DNA of 64,000 nt from the NCBI GenBank assembly GCA_023055425.1, contig JALGPY010000076.1, positions 1 to 64,000 of the forward strand. Direction: 5' to 3'. Positions within the stretch are counted from its first letter, which is position 1, and the number at the start of each line of letters is the position of its first letter. The notes beneath the pieces were generated by a model that saw nothing but the letters and a program-made list of their open reading frames with translations, did not search any database and was not told where the DNA came from. A program made the position numbers and the translations under genes. Positions 44,420 to 54,891 of the stretch are shown in pieces. The DNA is from Linanthus parryae (Eukaryota; Streptophyta; Magnoliopsida; Ericales; Polemoniaceae).

Positions 44420-45082
44420 CTAACGGGGTGGCCGGGGAACTGGAGCAGCACCGCCATCACGACTATTACATTCACCCACAGATACAGCAGGGGGTACGAC
44501 AGAGGTCCCTCTATTCCCGGGAGGCGCATAGACAGTGTCTGGATGCTGTAATGAACCTGGCGATGAAGAACCCGACGCGCCTGAAGCAATATTCAGCAAC
44601 CCAGATGACACGGCTGGCATATAGGACAGCACAGTATTTGGTAAACCATTATAGGCATCCAAAGCAGTACCATATCCGGCCGTAAAACCAACAGACGGTC
44701 TGTTCAGCCCAAAACCCCTAATAGCCATGGAACCAACAGGCATGGGATACGGGGAAGCATACCTAGGTGCTTGCACACTACTACCTGGTATCGCGGTATA
44801 GTCAACAGAACCGGTAACAGAGCCCCTCACATCTGCATTGTGCACAGACAGGCTGGGATTCGCAATACGCCCCCGCGGTCTACCCAAGGGCCGCGGAGCT
44901 ATGGCAGACGTATTACCTCCTGCAGATGAAGGCCTACTATTCGCATTTTCCGACCGCGGTCTACCAGGCGGCCGAAAAGCCGGGCCAGGAGTGTTAACTC
45001 CTGCAGATAATCCTGAACCACGTGCTAGCTCCTCCTCCACTAAACCCCGGCGAGTACGTTTCCCAAGACTACCTGCAGGCAT
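44420..45082 (-). CDS. First exon of the Rep gene: Pro/Gly/Ser-rich with AT-hook-like motifs
   Basis: A frame of about 220 residues starts MPAGSLGKRTRRGL and is rich in Pro, Gly, Ser and Arg. It has two AT-hook-like motifs (RPPGRPRSENA and RPLGRPRGRIA). It ends at a possible donor CCCC/GTTAGT, with an acceptor near 44,331 that leads to the zinc-containing N-terminal Rep exon. AT-hooks bind the minor groove, which suggests a DNA-targeting role, but this is inference. Its first part is duplicated at 45,662-45,500. Confidence 0.6.
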   Translation of the reverse strand: MPAGSLGKRTRRGLVEEELARGSGLSAGVNTPGPAFRPPGRPRSENANSRPSSAGGNTSAIAPRPLGRPRGRIANPSLSVHNADVRGSVTGSVDYTAIPGSSVQAPRYASPYPMPVGSMAIRGFGLNRPSVGFTAGYGTALDAYNGLPNTVLSYMPAVSSGLLNIASGASGSSSPGSLQHPDTVYAPPGNRGTSVVPPAVSVGECNSRDGGAAPVPRPPR

Positions 45083-46084
45083 TTAGAAACTACAGGCCAC
45101 ACACTACATAAAGACACAAACATCAACTAACTTCAACCACGGTAACAACATCACGGACACAAAATCTATACCAAATAACCAAGCAGTAAACAAACCATAT
45201 TTCCACCGCAAATTCTCAGTCGCACCATCAATCCAGATTACACAGGATTTATACCGATTCCAACCTGACCGAGATGCCTCATTATTAAAATAAACGCACA
45301 AGCTTAAGACACTGAGCCAGCATTACACATTAAACCAGGTAAAAGTAACTAAACCAAACAAACAAACTAAAAACCAAAGGGATGGGAAGACACAAATCCC
45401 ACACGCTGGCAAACCAAAACAGAAACACGGCAACAAACAACAGGCATGAAACTAAACACACACTACCAACTCTAACAGATATGAACATACCAGATAAGCA
45501 ATCAGACGAAGGCCCACCATCCGCATTTTCCAACCGCGATCTACTCGTCGGCCGAAGAGCCGGGCCAGGACTGTTAACTTCTGCAGATAATCCTGAACCG
45601 CGTGCTAGCTCCTCCCGCACTAAACCCCGGCGAGTACGTTTCCCAAGACTACCTGTAGGCATTTAGAAACCACAGGCCAAACACTACAAAAAAGCCACAA
45701 ACATCAATTAACTTCAACCACGATAACAACATCGCAGACACAAAAACTACACCAAATAACCAAGCAGTAGACAAACCACATTTACACCGCAAATTCTCAG
45801 TCGCACCATCAATCCAGATTACACATGATTTATACCGATTCCAACGTCACCGAGATGCCTCATTACTAAAAGAAACGCACCAGCTTAAGACACTGAGCCA
45901 GCATTACACATTAAACCAGGTAAAATTAACTCAACCAAACAAACAAACAAAAAACCAAAGGGATGGCAAGACACAAATCCCACACGCTAGCAAGCCAGAA
46001 CAGAAACTCAGCAACAAACAACAGGCATGAACAAAACACACAATGCCAACTCTAACAGATATGACCATACCAGATAAGCGATCA
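44936..46084. repeat. Tandem duplication of about 575 bp, two copies
   Basis: Copy 1 spans about 44,936-45,505 and copy 2 about 45,506-46,084. Both contain CGGCGAGTACGTTTCCCAAG, AATTCTCAGTCGCACCATCA, GACACTGAGCCAGCATTACA and CACAAATCCCACACGCT. Each copy includes the start codon and first ~50 codons of the Rep first exon, so the 5' end of the gene exists twice. Substitutions between copies are scattered, so the duplication is not brand new. Confidence 0.85.
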
Positions 46085-46994
46085 CAACAAATTCCTTGCT
46101 CAACCAACAGCTGATCAACCTGCAAACACCAACACTGAATGTAAGCAAATGTGAATCATACTAACCAAGCATCATCTTATCAACTGGCTACAACCACCAC
46201 ATGCAGAGCCTATACGTATATATAGCACACTTCTACATGCAGTAATAACACCATTAGCCAACAAAAAAACCCCAGAACACACACATGCAAGCAATCAAAC
46301 CATATAGAAATACCTATTTGTTAATCATCATCATAAAAAACACACATGCAAGTAAGTATTACAACAACCCACATGGCAGAGTAAATATTCAATCCACAAC
46401 CAACCAAATAAACCCCCCCACCCCAACCACCAACTGCCCGGAAAAAAGAAAAAAGTAAAACCCAAGTCAAAAAACCCAATTCAACAACCCCACAGAACTT
46501 GACAAACCGATACACACACCAAGTACCGGATAACGCACAACCCACCATACCAATTTCCGGCAGCCGGCGAAAACAAAACCCACAATCCGTAGAAAACACA
46601 GAGACGAAGAGAGACGAAAGAACTAACCTACTGACAATAAATCAGCAAATGGCACCAACATCAGAAGAGCCGTCTCCCACATACTTAAGAATAAATGGCA
46701 AAAAGTCGACACCTGTCCCACTAACGATTGCCGGAAACCAGCCACAGCTACGCGGAGCATCGCCACCTGTCCCACCAAGAAGATCACCGACTACGAAGTT
46801 CATGTTCCACAGCCCAAACCAACCAGAGACAGTTCAAAAGACAATATCGCCCTTCAACCACAGCCTATCCGTTCCACGTCAGCAAGGGCATAACCGACCT
46901 TTTCTACACGTCACAATTACGTAGGCATTTCGTTGGCACTTGGTCCGAATTGGCAGCACGTAATTGGACCACCACTGCCACGCAAACTGGCCGT
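46085..46994. other. Helitron 5' leader
   Basis: Sequence between the 5' terminus and the duplicated first exon. The plus strand is strongly A/C-rich (minus strand T/G-rich). Open frames on the plus strand here (46,499-46,924) follow from that bias and have no protein features. It probably holds promoter and 5' UTR. Confidence 0.5.
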
Positions 46995-47019
46995 AACTTC
47001 TTTTATATAGGTAGTAGGA
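46995..47019 (-). promoter_or_regulatory. Helitron 5' terminus with TATA-like box
   Basis: The minus strand starts TCCTACTACCTATATAAAAG directly after an A. The CTATATAAAA stretch (47,001-47,010) would serve as a TATA box for transcription into the Rep gene. Promoter function is inferred; the terminus call rests on the TC dinucleotide and on continuity of the surrounding MITE. Confidence 0.65.
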
Positions 47020-47076
47020 TATAGAGCAAATTTTCGTCCAAATCAGGTTTCGCTCCACCTTATGGAGATGGTCTAA

Positions 47077-49065
47077 GTCTCCCTGAAACAAAGATAAGAC
47101 AAGAGTGCTACCAGTTTTAACGTTAATGCTCGTGATATTATGATGTAAAATTAAATTACACCCATGTTTAACAACAAGAATTTCAGCGTGAAGAGCACTT
47201 GGCGCCTTAGTCTTTGTTCCGATGACCCATTCTCTTCCGCCAGCGCCCATGACCGCAATACCTGTACTACTATCACGCGAGTGATCCATCAGAGCACCGT
47301 CCACTAAAATTCCAAATGTAGCACGTGTAGCAATTGTTGTTACACACCACTACTCTTGACTCAAAGCAGATGTCCCTGACTCATAGGGGCAGAAGCTATA
47401 TTCCCAAAGATGGAGGTGAAAAGAGTGTCCGCGTTAATTTGAGCCATAATAGCATTCGCATTTAAGTTCATTCCATTAAAAACCTTGTCGGATCTCCCTC
47501 TCCATATTGCTGAAAGAATTTGAATGGCTTTCTTGTCCTTTTTATTAATTATATCAGGGAGGTTAGTGCCAAGATCCTTATTCGGATGGGGTTGGTCAGG
47601 GCAATAGGCCCAAAGGGGGTACCAACACAACAATGAAAGAACGTAGGTTATGTGGTTTCCGGCTCAATGTGGCATAAATGACATACATCATTTCCAGAAT
47701 TGAAACGTGTATTGAGATAGCTCAGGGTCTTGATCTTGCTGTGACCTCATTTCTGTAACAAGAATTTCCATTTTCTATGAATGTAGAGACCCCAAATAGC
47801 ACCCCCAGTCTTTATCCCTTGAGATTTTGTGGGTGTTAAGAAAGAAACCAGTAGGAAGGTGACATTTTTGTTGTTACTGTGAATGAAGTTGTACCCCAAT
47901 CTAGTCGAGAAATGTCCGCTTCTCGTGAATGGCCAAATAATGATATAATTTTCCTTTCTCGGGAGAATTTGGATAGCAAGGATATGGTTAACAAAAAAAT
48001 GTGGCACATATCTTCTGACTAGATCCTCCCTCCATTCCTGCATTCCCTTAGACAGGGTCATCCAGCCCTTAAGATAGGCATTCTCGATGTCATAACCAGG
48101 ATTCACAAAGCTTTCAACCATGCAGCTCAGGCCAGGGATCCATCTATCCTGTGGAATACGAATATTATCTCCACTACCCACTTTTCATAAAATCCCATTC
48201 TTTTGGAGGCCCCTTCCAAAGTGAATACTTTTCCAGGCCCAAGAATCATTGATTAGAGCGTCAACCTTCATAAGATCCTTTTCCCCTACAATATTTATGT
48301 AGAAACGCTATGGATGAAAGCAAGTTGGGGTTATTGTAAATACGACCGCCTTTACAGGCAAGGAGGGTCTGGTTGAACCAATTGAAATTTCTTAAGCAGA
48401 GCCCCAAAGAGATTTAGTTTGAAGATGGTTTACTTGGGGATTTTTTGAGAAATGCTAAATTTCACCCATTTTCTTCACCCTTCAACTTCACCCCTTATGT
48501 GAATGTTTATTATTGGTGATGTGATTATAAAAATATCTTAAAATAAATATTAACCCAATCATATCTTGACACGTAGGAGGTGAACTTGAAGGGTGAAGAA
48601 AAAAGGGTGAAGCATAGCGGCCCTCATTGTTTTAAGAGGGGCTTTCTTACTAGGTTCCACTATAAACTAAGGATTTTGTTGAAATTTTCATCATTCAGAG
48701 AAGTAGGGAGCTTGTAGGTTGACATAGGTTGGGGAGGGCAGACAGGACCGATTTAGCAAGAGTAAGTATACCAGTGCTATTCAGGAGTTTGCCTTGCAAT
48801 CCTTCCAATCTGTCAGAAACAAAGTCCTGGAAAAATCTAAAGATCACCTCTTTCTTTCCCCCTTGTATGAGTGGATGACCAAGGTAGGTGCTCTTTCTTT
48901 TTTTTAAACTTTGATTCCTAGGAAATCAGCATAAAAATCACCCAGATCCTTGGGAACATTGAGGCTAAGGAAGATGGAGTATTTATCTTTGTTGGCATCC
49001 TACCTCAAGACTTTGCAGAAGCTACCCAAAGTTGAGCTGAGATTAGCACAAGTGGATAGGGTGGG
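47077..49065 (-). mobile_element. LINE 2, upstream part (RT end, zf-RVT, RNase H), decayed
   Basis: On the minus strand, reverse-transcriptase tail text (GILTLAKSVLSALPN type) lies at about 49,050-48,640. A segment with GSGDNIRIPQDRWIPG follows at about 48,181-47,750. Next comes a frame with IQILSAIWRGRSDKVFNG (47,633-47,361), then an RVT_3-type RNase H start (MDGALMDHSRDSSTGIAVMG, from 47,304) that runs into the MITE boundary at 47,076. Frames are broken in several places. The element is truncated or hidden at its 5' side by the Gypsy LTR at 49,066. Confidence 0.78.
48447..48624. mobile_element. Small MITE with GGGTGAAG-type TIRs, inside LINE 2
   Basis: The 178-bp stretch has ~45-bp imperfect inverted ends: TTCTTCACCCTTCAACTTCACC on the left pairs with GGTGAACTTGAAGGGTGAAG on the right. 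The AT-rich core lacks a gene. No clean target duplication could be fixed. Confidence 0.75.
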
Positions 49066-50734
49066 TGATAGCGCCTTTTAGGAGCTATATCTTATTTCCA
49101 TTTTCCACATTAATATGAGAGATTTGAGAATAATTGCAAAGAATATGATTCAGTTTGTCACTTAATGCTTCATACGCACTTTATTGTTACTCTGGGTGTT
49201 TCTATATGTATTTCGATGTTATTTGTCAAATATAATCGCTTGAGATGTTTTTTTCATGTTTTCTTGACAAGAGAGAATGCTCATCGGTTGGTAGGAGGCA
49301 TGAAACGAACTTGGGAAACCACGTGAGCTCAAGCGCAGTGAATAGAAGCAAAGGTTGAGAAGCTAGAATGACCAGTATGCACTCATTTGATAATATCAGG
49401 AATTATGTTAGGAATTTGGGATTGATACCGGTTTTAAATGAAAATAGACTCAAATAGCTTTCTAACGATAGGTCTCGGAGCTGAATTGGAGATCGGAGGA
49501 AGAAGATATGGCCTGGAGAAGTCAGAGTCCGAATTCCATTCGTACGAAAGAAATTCCCATTCGTAGGAAAGCATTCGCACGAATAGAACTAATACTAAAG
49601 TACGATTTTTGGGGTTAAAATTCAAATATTGAAGAGCACTGACGGGAATTTACTCAAGAACGACCTAGGGGACTGGAAAACGATCATTCTTGTGCAGAGG
49701 AGACCAGGAAGAACATCAAGACACCATTAGAGATCCTCATTTGCTTCTTTTCTTCCCTTTATTAATTATATTGATGGAGAAACTCCTTGCGATTTTTAAT
49801 ATTGCAATGAGTAGCTAAACTATCCTAGATAGGCATCTCATATGAGATCCTAGGGTTATGTAAACATTGATTTTTCAGATGGAATCTAGTTTCATGCTTT
49901 GAAGATTTCTTCTATTGAATGAGCTGTAGTTTCTTGATTTCATTAGTGATCATAGTCTATTGACACGATTACACAAGACTTAATAGTTTGTAAGTTAGGG
50001 TATCTTCCTTAAGATTGAATCATGCTTAATTATTGATTTCGTTCTAATACAATTGTTCATATACTATTCCTCATTCTTAGTATTGATGGACTAATTAACC
50101 AGAAATACTACTTAGTTAGCGAGTGCGCGAAAGTGACTTTAACTAGCTAGGATGAGATATGAAAATTAATCCCAAACCAATGAGACAGAATGAAGAAGTG
50201 TTAGGATTGGACAGTGTGGGTAGATTTAGTAGGATCATTCATCAGTTTTGTAAAACGATGGACCGACATGACCCGTGATATTTTTAGTAGAGACCCTTTT
50301 TGAACGGACCAGTAAACATAGGTGGACTGAAATGACCCTAGGTGTATCGTGACGTAAAAAGACCTGAGAGTGGAATGAGATGGTTAGTGCTATTACCCGG
50401 ATTATTTAGAACTGAATTAACGTGTTACTCAGATTACCCAAAAATCTTTTACAGCCCAAGGTGATGTACGATATTGCCGAGTTTCTCCATAACTGATTAA
50501 GATCTCTTTTAATTTACTTTTCTGTTATTTGTGCAATCATTAAATGCACTGGTTTGGGGTGGCAACCTCACAATTCTAACTGCTTCCTCCTGTTACTCAG
50601 TGAAATTGACTAATTTGTTAATTGTAGCTTGTTACGAGATTGTCCTCGTGGGACTCGACAACCCGAGTATTAAAAATACTCACTCTTTACTACTAGACCG
50701 TGTGCTTGCGTATACGCGTTTGCAGATCGTGTCA
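49066..50734 (+). repeat. Gypsy 5' LTR, 1,669 bp
   Basis: It begins TGATAGCGCCTTTTAGGAG and ends ..CGTGTCA, and its first ~910 bp match the reverse complement of 60,823-61,644. A TTTTCTTGACA segment and GGATCCTAGGG-type text are shared in order. Confidence 0.78.
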
Positions 50735-50740
50735 AGTTTT

Positions 50741-50758
50741 TGGCGCCTTTGCCGAGGA
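50741..50758 (+). other. Gypsy primer binding region
   Basis: TGGCGCCTTTGCCGAGGA lies 6 bp after the LTR end and corresponds to the TGGCGCCGTTGCCGGGGA box found at this position in Athila/Tat elements. Confidence 0.7.
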
Positions 50759-50847
50759 CAATGGTTAGAAAGTTTTAGTTAGAAATTAGCTTAGTTTAGT
50801 TATTTTTTTTTATTTTTTTTCTTTTTACTATATGTTACCTCACGGGC

Positions 50848-51719
50848 TTGCTAGTGATGTGTTCTCAGATGACATTGGCAGAGGGCCAAGAGCCGAGTAG
50901 CCCCACCCATGAAAATATGGAAGCTATTTTTGCTAAGGCTGAAGAGAAATTTGGGGAAGCAATGGCTAGACCATACCAAGCCTCAATGCCATATAACCGC
51001 TCTGGGAAGACAATAATCAAGGGATTTGAGGTGAACCTGAACATAATTGAGCCAGAAATTGTGATTCCACCAATTCAGGCAGAAAGCTTTTACCTCAAGC
51101 TGGGCACAATTCGATTCATTCATGACGAAACCCAATTGCGGGTACAGATGATGAAAACCACGCATTCACTGGGAGATTTTAACTCCACTGTGATTTTATC
51201 CGCTATATTGGGGTCCCTCCTGACGCAACTAAACTGATAATTTTCCCTCATTGTCTTAAGGGATTTGCTGTGAATTGGCTAGAATCTTTTCCATCCAACT
51301 CAATCGAAACTTGCGAAGAGTGTGTCTCTCAGTTAATGGTCAGATCTTTTCCATTCTCACGTATGATTCATTTGCGGAACGAGATTTGGAATTTCAGAGA
51401 AAAGCAGAGTTAATCACTGGTCCAAGCATGGGAGCGCCCCGACCTCCTGATGTGCCCCAATCATGGCATTGACAAGGGACATGTTATCCAGGTATTATAT
51501 TATGCATTTGACATGTCTAAAAAAGACAAGATCAATATAGAAGCTGGAGGTAATTTCTTGTTCAACTGCGAGGTGGAGTATTATATGATTCATTTGACAT
51601 GTCTGAAAAAGACAAGATCGATATAGAAGCTGGAGGTAATTTTTTGTTCAACTGCGACGTGAAGAGTGCATATAAGCTGGTGAAATGTGTGTTTAAGAAA
51701 GAGGACAATGAAACGTATT
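50848..51719 (+). pseudogene. Start of Gypsy gag
   Basis: A frame at 50,848-51,237 contains PYNRSGKTIIKGFEVNLN and EAESFYLKLGTIRFI-like text. It is followed after frame changes by IFPHCLKG and later (51,530-51,700) by DMSKKDKINIEAGGNF and SAYKLVK, which resemble the gag of Athila-type elements. A stretch of about 90 bp is directly duplicated at 51,503-51,582 and 51,594-51,673. Stops break the frame and the Copia insertion removes the rest. Confidence 0.6.
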
Positions 51720-53017
51720 TGTAAGGTCACAGGTTTCATGGAACTTAAATACTTAGGTATTTCAAGGCCTTGAACCAGTTTTCAAAGCCTTGAATAAGGT
51801 TTCTTAGGCTTGAAATAAGGCATTGAATCAGGTTTCAAAGCCTTGAAACTGTCTGACCTACATACATGTCTTGAGGGGAGTTTCTCTAAACTCTTTTGAT
51901 TTAATTTTATCCCTCTCACCCCTGTACTTGATGTGTTATTATTTGATGATGAAAGACAAACTGTTTTGTTATATCTAACATGTTTTAATCCATCAGTTTG
52001 ACTCAGTTTTGCAAGGAAATCTTATTTCCTAAATGTGCAGGATTTGTTTCCTTATATGACTTTTGCAGGGAGGAAATTACTTAGTGAAGATGATCCTGTG
52101 ATCAATCAGAGACTCATGAAGCTTCTCAGATTGTTTAATGACAAGATCAGAACAATATCTCTGAAGATTGTGATCAACTATTCGCTAGAGAAGGCTGTTA
52201 AAGAGAGTCAAAGTTGTTACAAAATAGGAAGTTGTTGCTGAAAATCTAGGAAGATTTGCAGAGCTTCAAACAGTATAAATGGAGCTCATTTTGAAGCAAC
52301 AAAACACAAAACTCAACGGGCAAAAAGAGATACACAATTCTGGATTGACAAGCATCGAAGAAGTTCATCACTCTCACAATCCAACTGAATGAAGTTCACT
52401 GCATTCTTCATTGCAGTTCTACACTCTAGTGTTCTTCTGTATTGTGCTTTATTGGTAGATCATTTCTGTAATACTTCTATATTTCATTCTCAAGTATTGT
52501 TCAAGGTGAACAATATAGAATTCTTAGTTAATCTGTTAGCTAGAGCAGGTACTACATAGGTTAGGGAGAGCCACAAGTTGTAACAGAGTAAGGGAACTCT
52601 CTGTGCTTGAGATCTTGGGCTTAACTTTTGATTAATAAGAATTGAGTTAAAAATCCTGCAGGGAGAAGATCCCTGAGGTAGAGGCGTAGGTCCAAGTGTA
52701 CTGAACACTATAAATCCTCTTTCTCTTACATTTACGTTTACAGTTTCAGTTACATACTTAGTTTTGCTGCATTCAAGCTTGTCTGTTTTCAAGGGTTTGA
52801 AAATCTTTTCAAGGCCTTGAAAAAGACTTGTCTGTTTCACTGCATACTGTATTTCTTCTCAAAGACTTTAATTTGCGTTCAAGGACTTGAACTCCTTTGC
52901 ACTTTAACTAAAACTATTTTCCTCCTCAAGTTTTGCAAAAAGTTGACATACTCTATTCAACCCCCCCCCCCTTCTAGAGTATATGTGCTGCATTTCCATC
53001 TGCATACTCCCTTTTCA
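51720..53017 (+). repeat. Copia 5' LTR, 1,298 bp
   Basis: It begins TGTAAGGTCACA and ends CCCTTTTCA. It carries several copies of the TTCAAGGCCTTGAA palindrome at both ends and a C-run near 52,962-52,972. It aligns with 59,560-60,822. Confidence 0.87.
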
Positions 53018-53018
53018 A

Positions 53019-53031
53019 TTGGTATGAGAGC
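53019..53031 (+). other. Copia primer binding site
   Basis: TTGGTATGAGAGC directly follows the LTR and differs by one base from the initiator-Met PBS TGGTATCAGAGC. Confidence 0.8.
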
Positions 53032-53067
53032 TTGTATAACTGTATAAGATTTAACCATATGGTGATC

Positions 53068-54167
53068 ATGAGTACTGCAAGTGATGGTGGTTTCTCTCAG
53101 GGAAGAGCTTCCGACAGACCTCCTCTATTTTGTGGAGACAACTTTGCTCACTAGAAAGCCCTGATGAAGATGTTCATCATTGATCAGGACATAGAGCTTT
53201 GGACCATTATTCAGAATTGACCTCACAATTTCTTCACAGAAAAAGATGGGATCAAAACTCCCAAATCTGAAGACTCACTCTCTTCTTCTGAATTCGAACA
53301 ATTTTCTAAAAATTACAAAGCTATTAACATCTTGTATTATGCTTTGAGTACATATGAATTCAACAGGATTTCAGGATGTAAGACTGCCAAAGAAATCTGG
53401 GATAAGCTTGCTTTGAAGGAACCAGTCAAGTCAAGCAAACCAAAATCAACATCTATTTAGGCAATACGAGTTGTTCAAAATGAATGCAGATGAGTCCATA
53501 AGAGAAATGTTCAAGATGTTCACAGACATTGTCAACAACCTTGATTCATTGGGAAAAAATATCTCCAATGAAGAAAAGGTGAGGAAGATACTGAGAAGTC
53601 TTCCAAAGGCCAAATGGGAGCCAAATACTACAGCCATTGAAGAAGGTCAAGATCTCTCATCACTAAAACTTAATGAATTACAAGGGAAGCTCCTGACACA
53701 TGAAATATCCATTAATGAAGCTGATGGAGAGCTACTCGAAGAAGTCAAGAACTTAGAACTCAAGGCCAAAGAGAATGAGAAAATTCAAAGTCTTGAAATT
53801 GAAGATGATGATGATGAAGATCCATTTGCATTAATTTCCAAAGCCTTGACAAGAATTCTCAAGATAAAGAAAAACTTTGGAAAAAAAATACTTCAACAGA
53901 GAAAGAAACAGATCATCCAGTAGCAAGGACTACAAAGGTAAGTCATCTTCACAGAATAAATCCAAAGTCATGAACTGCTTTGAGTGTGGTGATGCAGGAC
54001 ACTTGATAAGATATTTTCCACACAAGAAAAGCAAGAACTTTCAGAAGAAAGACCATGAAAGGAGAAAGAAAGCTATGATAGCTTCATGGAGTGATTCAGA
54101 CAGATCAAGTGAATCTGAATCTGAATATGAACATGCCAACCTATGCTTCATGGCCAAGCATGATTAA
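53068..54167 (+). pseudogene. Copia gag
   Basis: It starts MSTASDGGFSQ and continues RPPLFCGDNFAH, followed by a TAG where Trp is expected, then a UBN2-type core (MFTDIVNNLDSLGKNISNEE, KILRSLPKAKWEP, LNELQGKLLTHEI). A zinc knuckle CFECGDAGHLIRYF follows in which the last Cys is replaced by Phe. Two frame changes are present. Gag would form the particle. Confidence 0.82.
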
Positions 54168-54393
54168 AGTTCTGAAAAGAACATTGAAGTAATGGTAAAC
54201 TGTTTGATTCAAAATCAAAATATGCACTTTCAGATTATCTTAGAGCAGTTCTTTTAAATGAAGAAGATTAGCTGAAAGAGATTAGAATTTTGAAAGAAAA
54301 GTTCATGAGCAGGCAAAAGAGAATCTAAAACTTGTTTGTCTGAATCAGAATCTTGAAATCTCTCAGAAGAAAACTAACAGTGATTTCAAGGCC

Positions 54394-54876
54394 TTGAAAA
54401 CCAGTTTCAAAGCCTTGAAAACACAAGTCAAGGAAGTAGTCACTGAGAACTCTTTACTGAGTAACAGCCTTGTTAGTCTGAGACATCGGGTTGATGAATT
54501 AGATAAACAAAAGACTATTCTCTCTGAGACACTTCAAGAATCTGAACTAGTGAAAGTCAAGCATGCGGGATCAGAACGCAAGTTAAACTTGATTCTTGGA
54601 GGAAGTTCAAAGTCGGTTCACAAAACTGGTATTGGATACAATCCAAGTTTTCCACGAAATTACAATACCATATTTGTGAAAGATGGAAGAAAAGCTTCTC
54701 GTAAGTGTCATATTTGTAACAAGATTGGTAATATGAAGATGACTTGTCGTTTCAGACGAAGAGACCCTCATATAATGAGGAACACATTCCCATTTCAACT
54801 TAAAGGACAGTCAGACAGGGATAGGTTGATCCTGAGTATGAGTCCAAATTCCACACTTGGTCTAACAGCTGGGTAA
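54394..54876 (+). pseudogene. Copia gag-pol spacer with palindrome-derived repeats
   Basis: A frame begins SFKALKTQVKEVVTENSLLS, where the palindromic DNA repeat is translated as repeated FKALKT. A coiled-coil-like segment (RHRVDELDKQKTILSETLQE) and a CHIC/FRRRDP segment follow, as in SIRE-type elements. Confidence 0.65.
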
Positions 54877-54891
54877 GGCAGTGATTGGTGT

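Larger units (their letters stand above)
25244..47019 (-). mobile_element. Giant Helitron (21.8 kb) with replication and cargo genes
   Basis: The minus-strand element begins TCCTACTACCTATATAAAAG at 47,019 and ends CTAG at 25,244. A strong GC hairpin lies just before the 3' end and the element sits between a 5' A and a 3' T, all as expected for Helitrons. From 5' to 3' it carries an AT-hook-like first exon, a broken Rep-helicase, an RPA1-like gene, a B3 pseudogene, a coiled-coil ORF, an intact two-B3 gene, an RPA C-terminal fragment and an RNase H-like gene, all on the same strand. A lysine-rich ORF lies on the other strand. The size is large for a plant Helitron. A younger insertion inside it has not been found, but assembly from two Helitrons cannot be excluded. 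Confidence 0.8.
24726..47073. mobile_element. Harbinger-like MITE, split by the Helitron
   Basis: The left piece is 24,726-25,243 and the right piece 47,020-47,073, about 570 bp together. Its ends are inverted (GAGCATCT on the left, GACCATCTCC as reverse complement on the right) and flanked by TAA at 24,723-24,725 and 47,074-47,076. GAGCAAA/TTTGCTC-type text occurs near both ends. It lies inside the LINE 2 RNase H coding sequence. The TIRs are imperfect, so the class assignment is tentative. Confidence 0.6.
49066..51719 (+). mobile_element. Gypsy retrotransposon, 5' part only (Athila/Tat-like)
   Basis: It begins with a complete LTR (49,066-50,734), followed by a PBS region and the start of gag, then is interrupted at 51,720 by the Copia element. 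The TTTTTGGCGCC..TTGCCGAGGA motif after the LTR is characteristic of Athila/Tat-type plant Gypsy elements. A second copy of the same LTR lies in inverted orientation at 60,823-61,644, so two members of the family are present. Confidence 0.78.

Noticed and set aside
25244..47019. Two separate Helitrons placed side by side
   Set aside because: No second hairpin plus CTRR terminus or TC start was found inside, and the surrounding MITE and LINE halves join only at 25,243/47,020. Not fully excluded.
46499..47024. Plus-strand Pro/Thr/Gln-rich ORFs at the Helitron 5' end
   Set aside because: They reflect the A/C-rich strand bias of the leader, run over the element terminus and match no family.
46879..47304. 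Single 141-codon gene crossing the Helitron boundary
   Set aside because: Only the part above 47,076 is LINE RNase H; the rest is MITE and Helitron terminus read through by chance.
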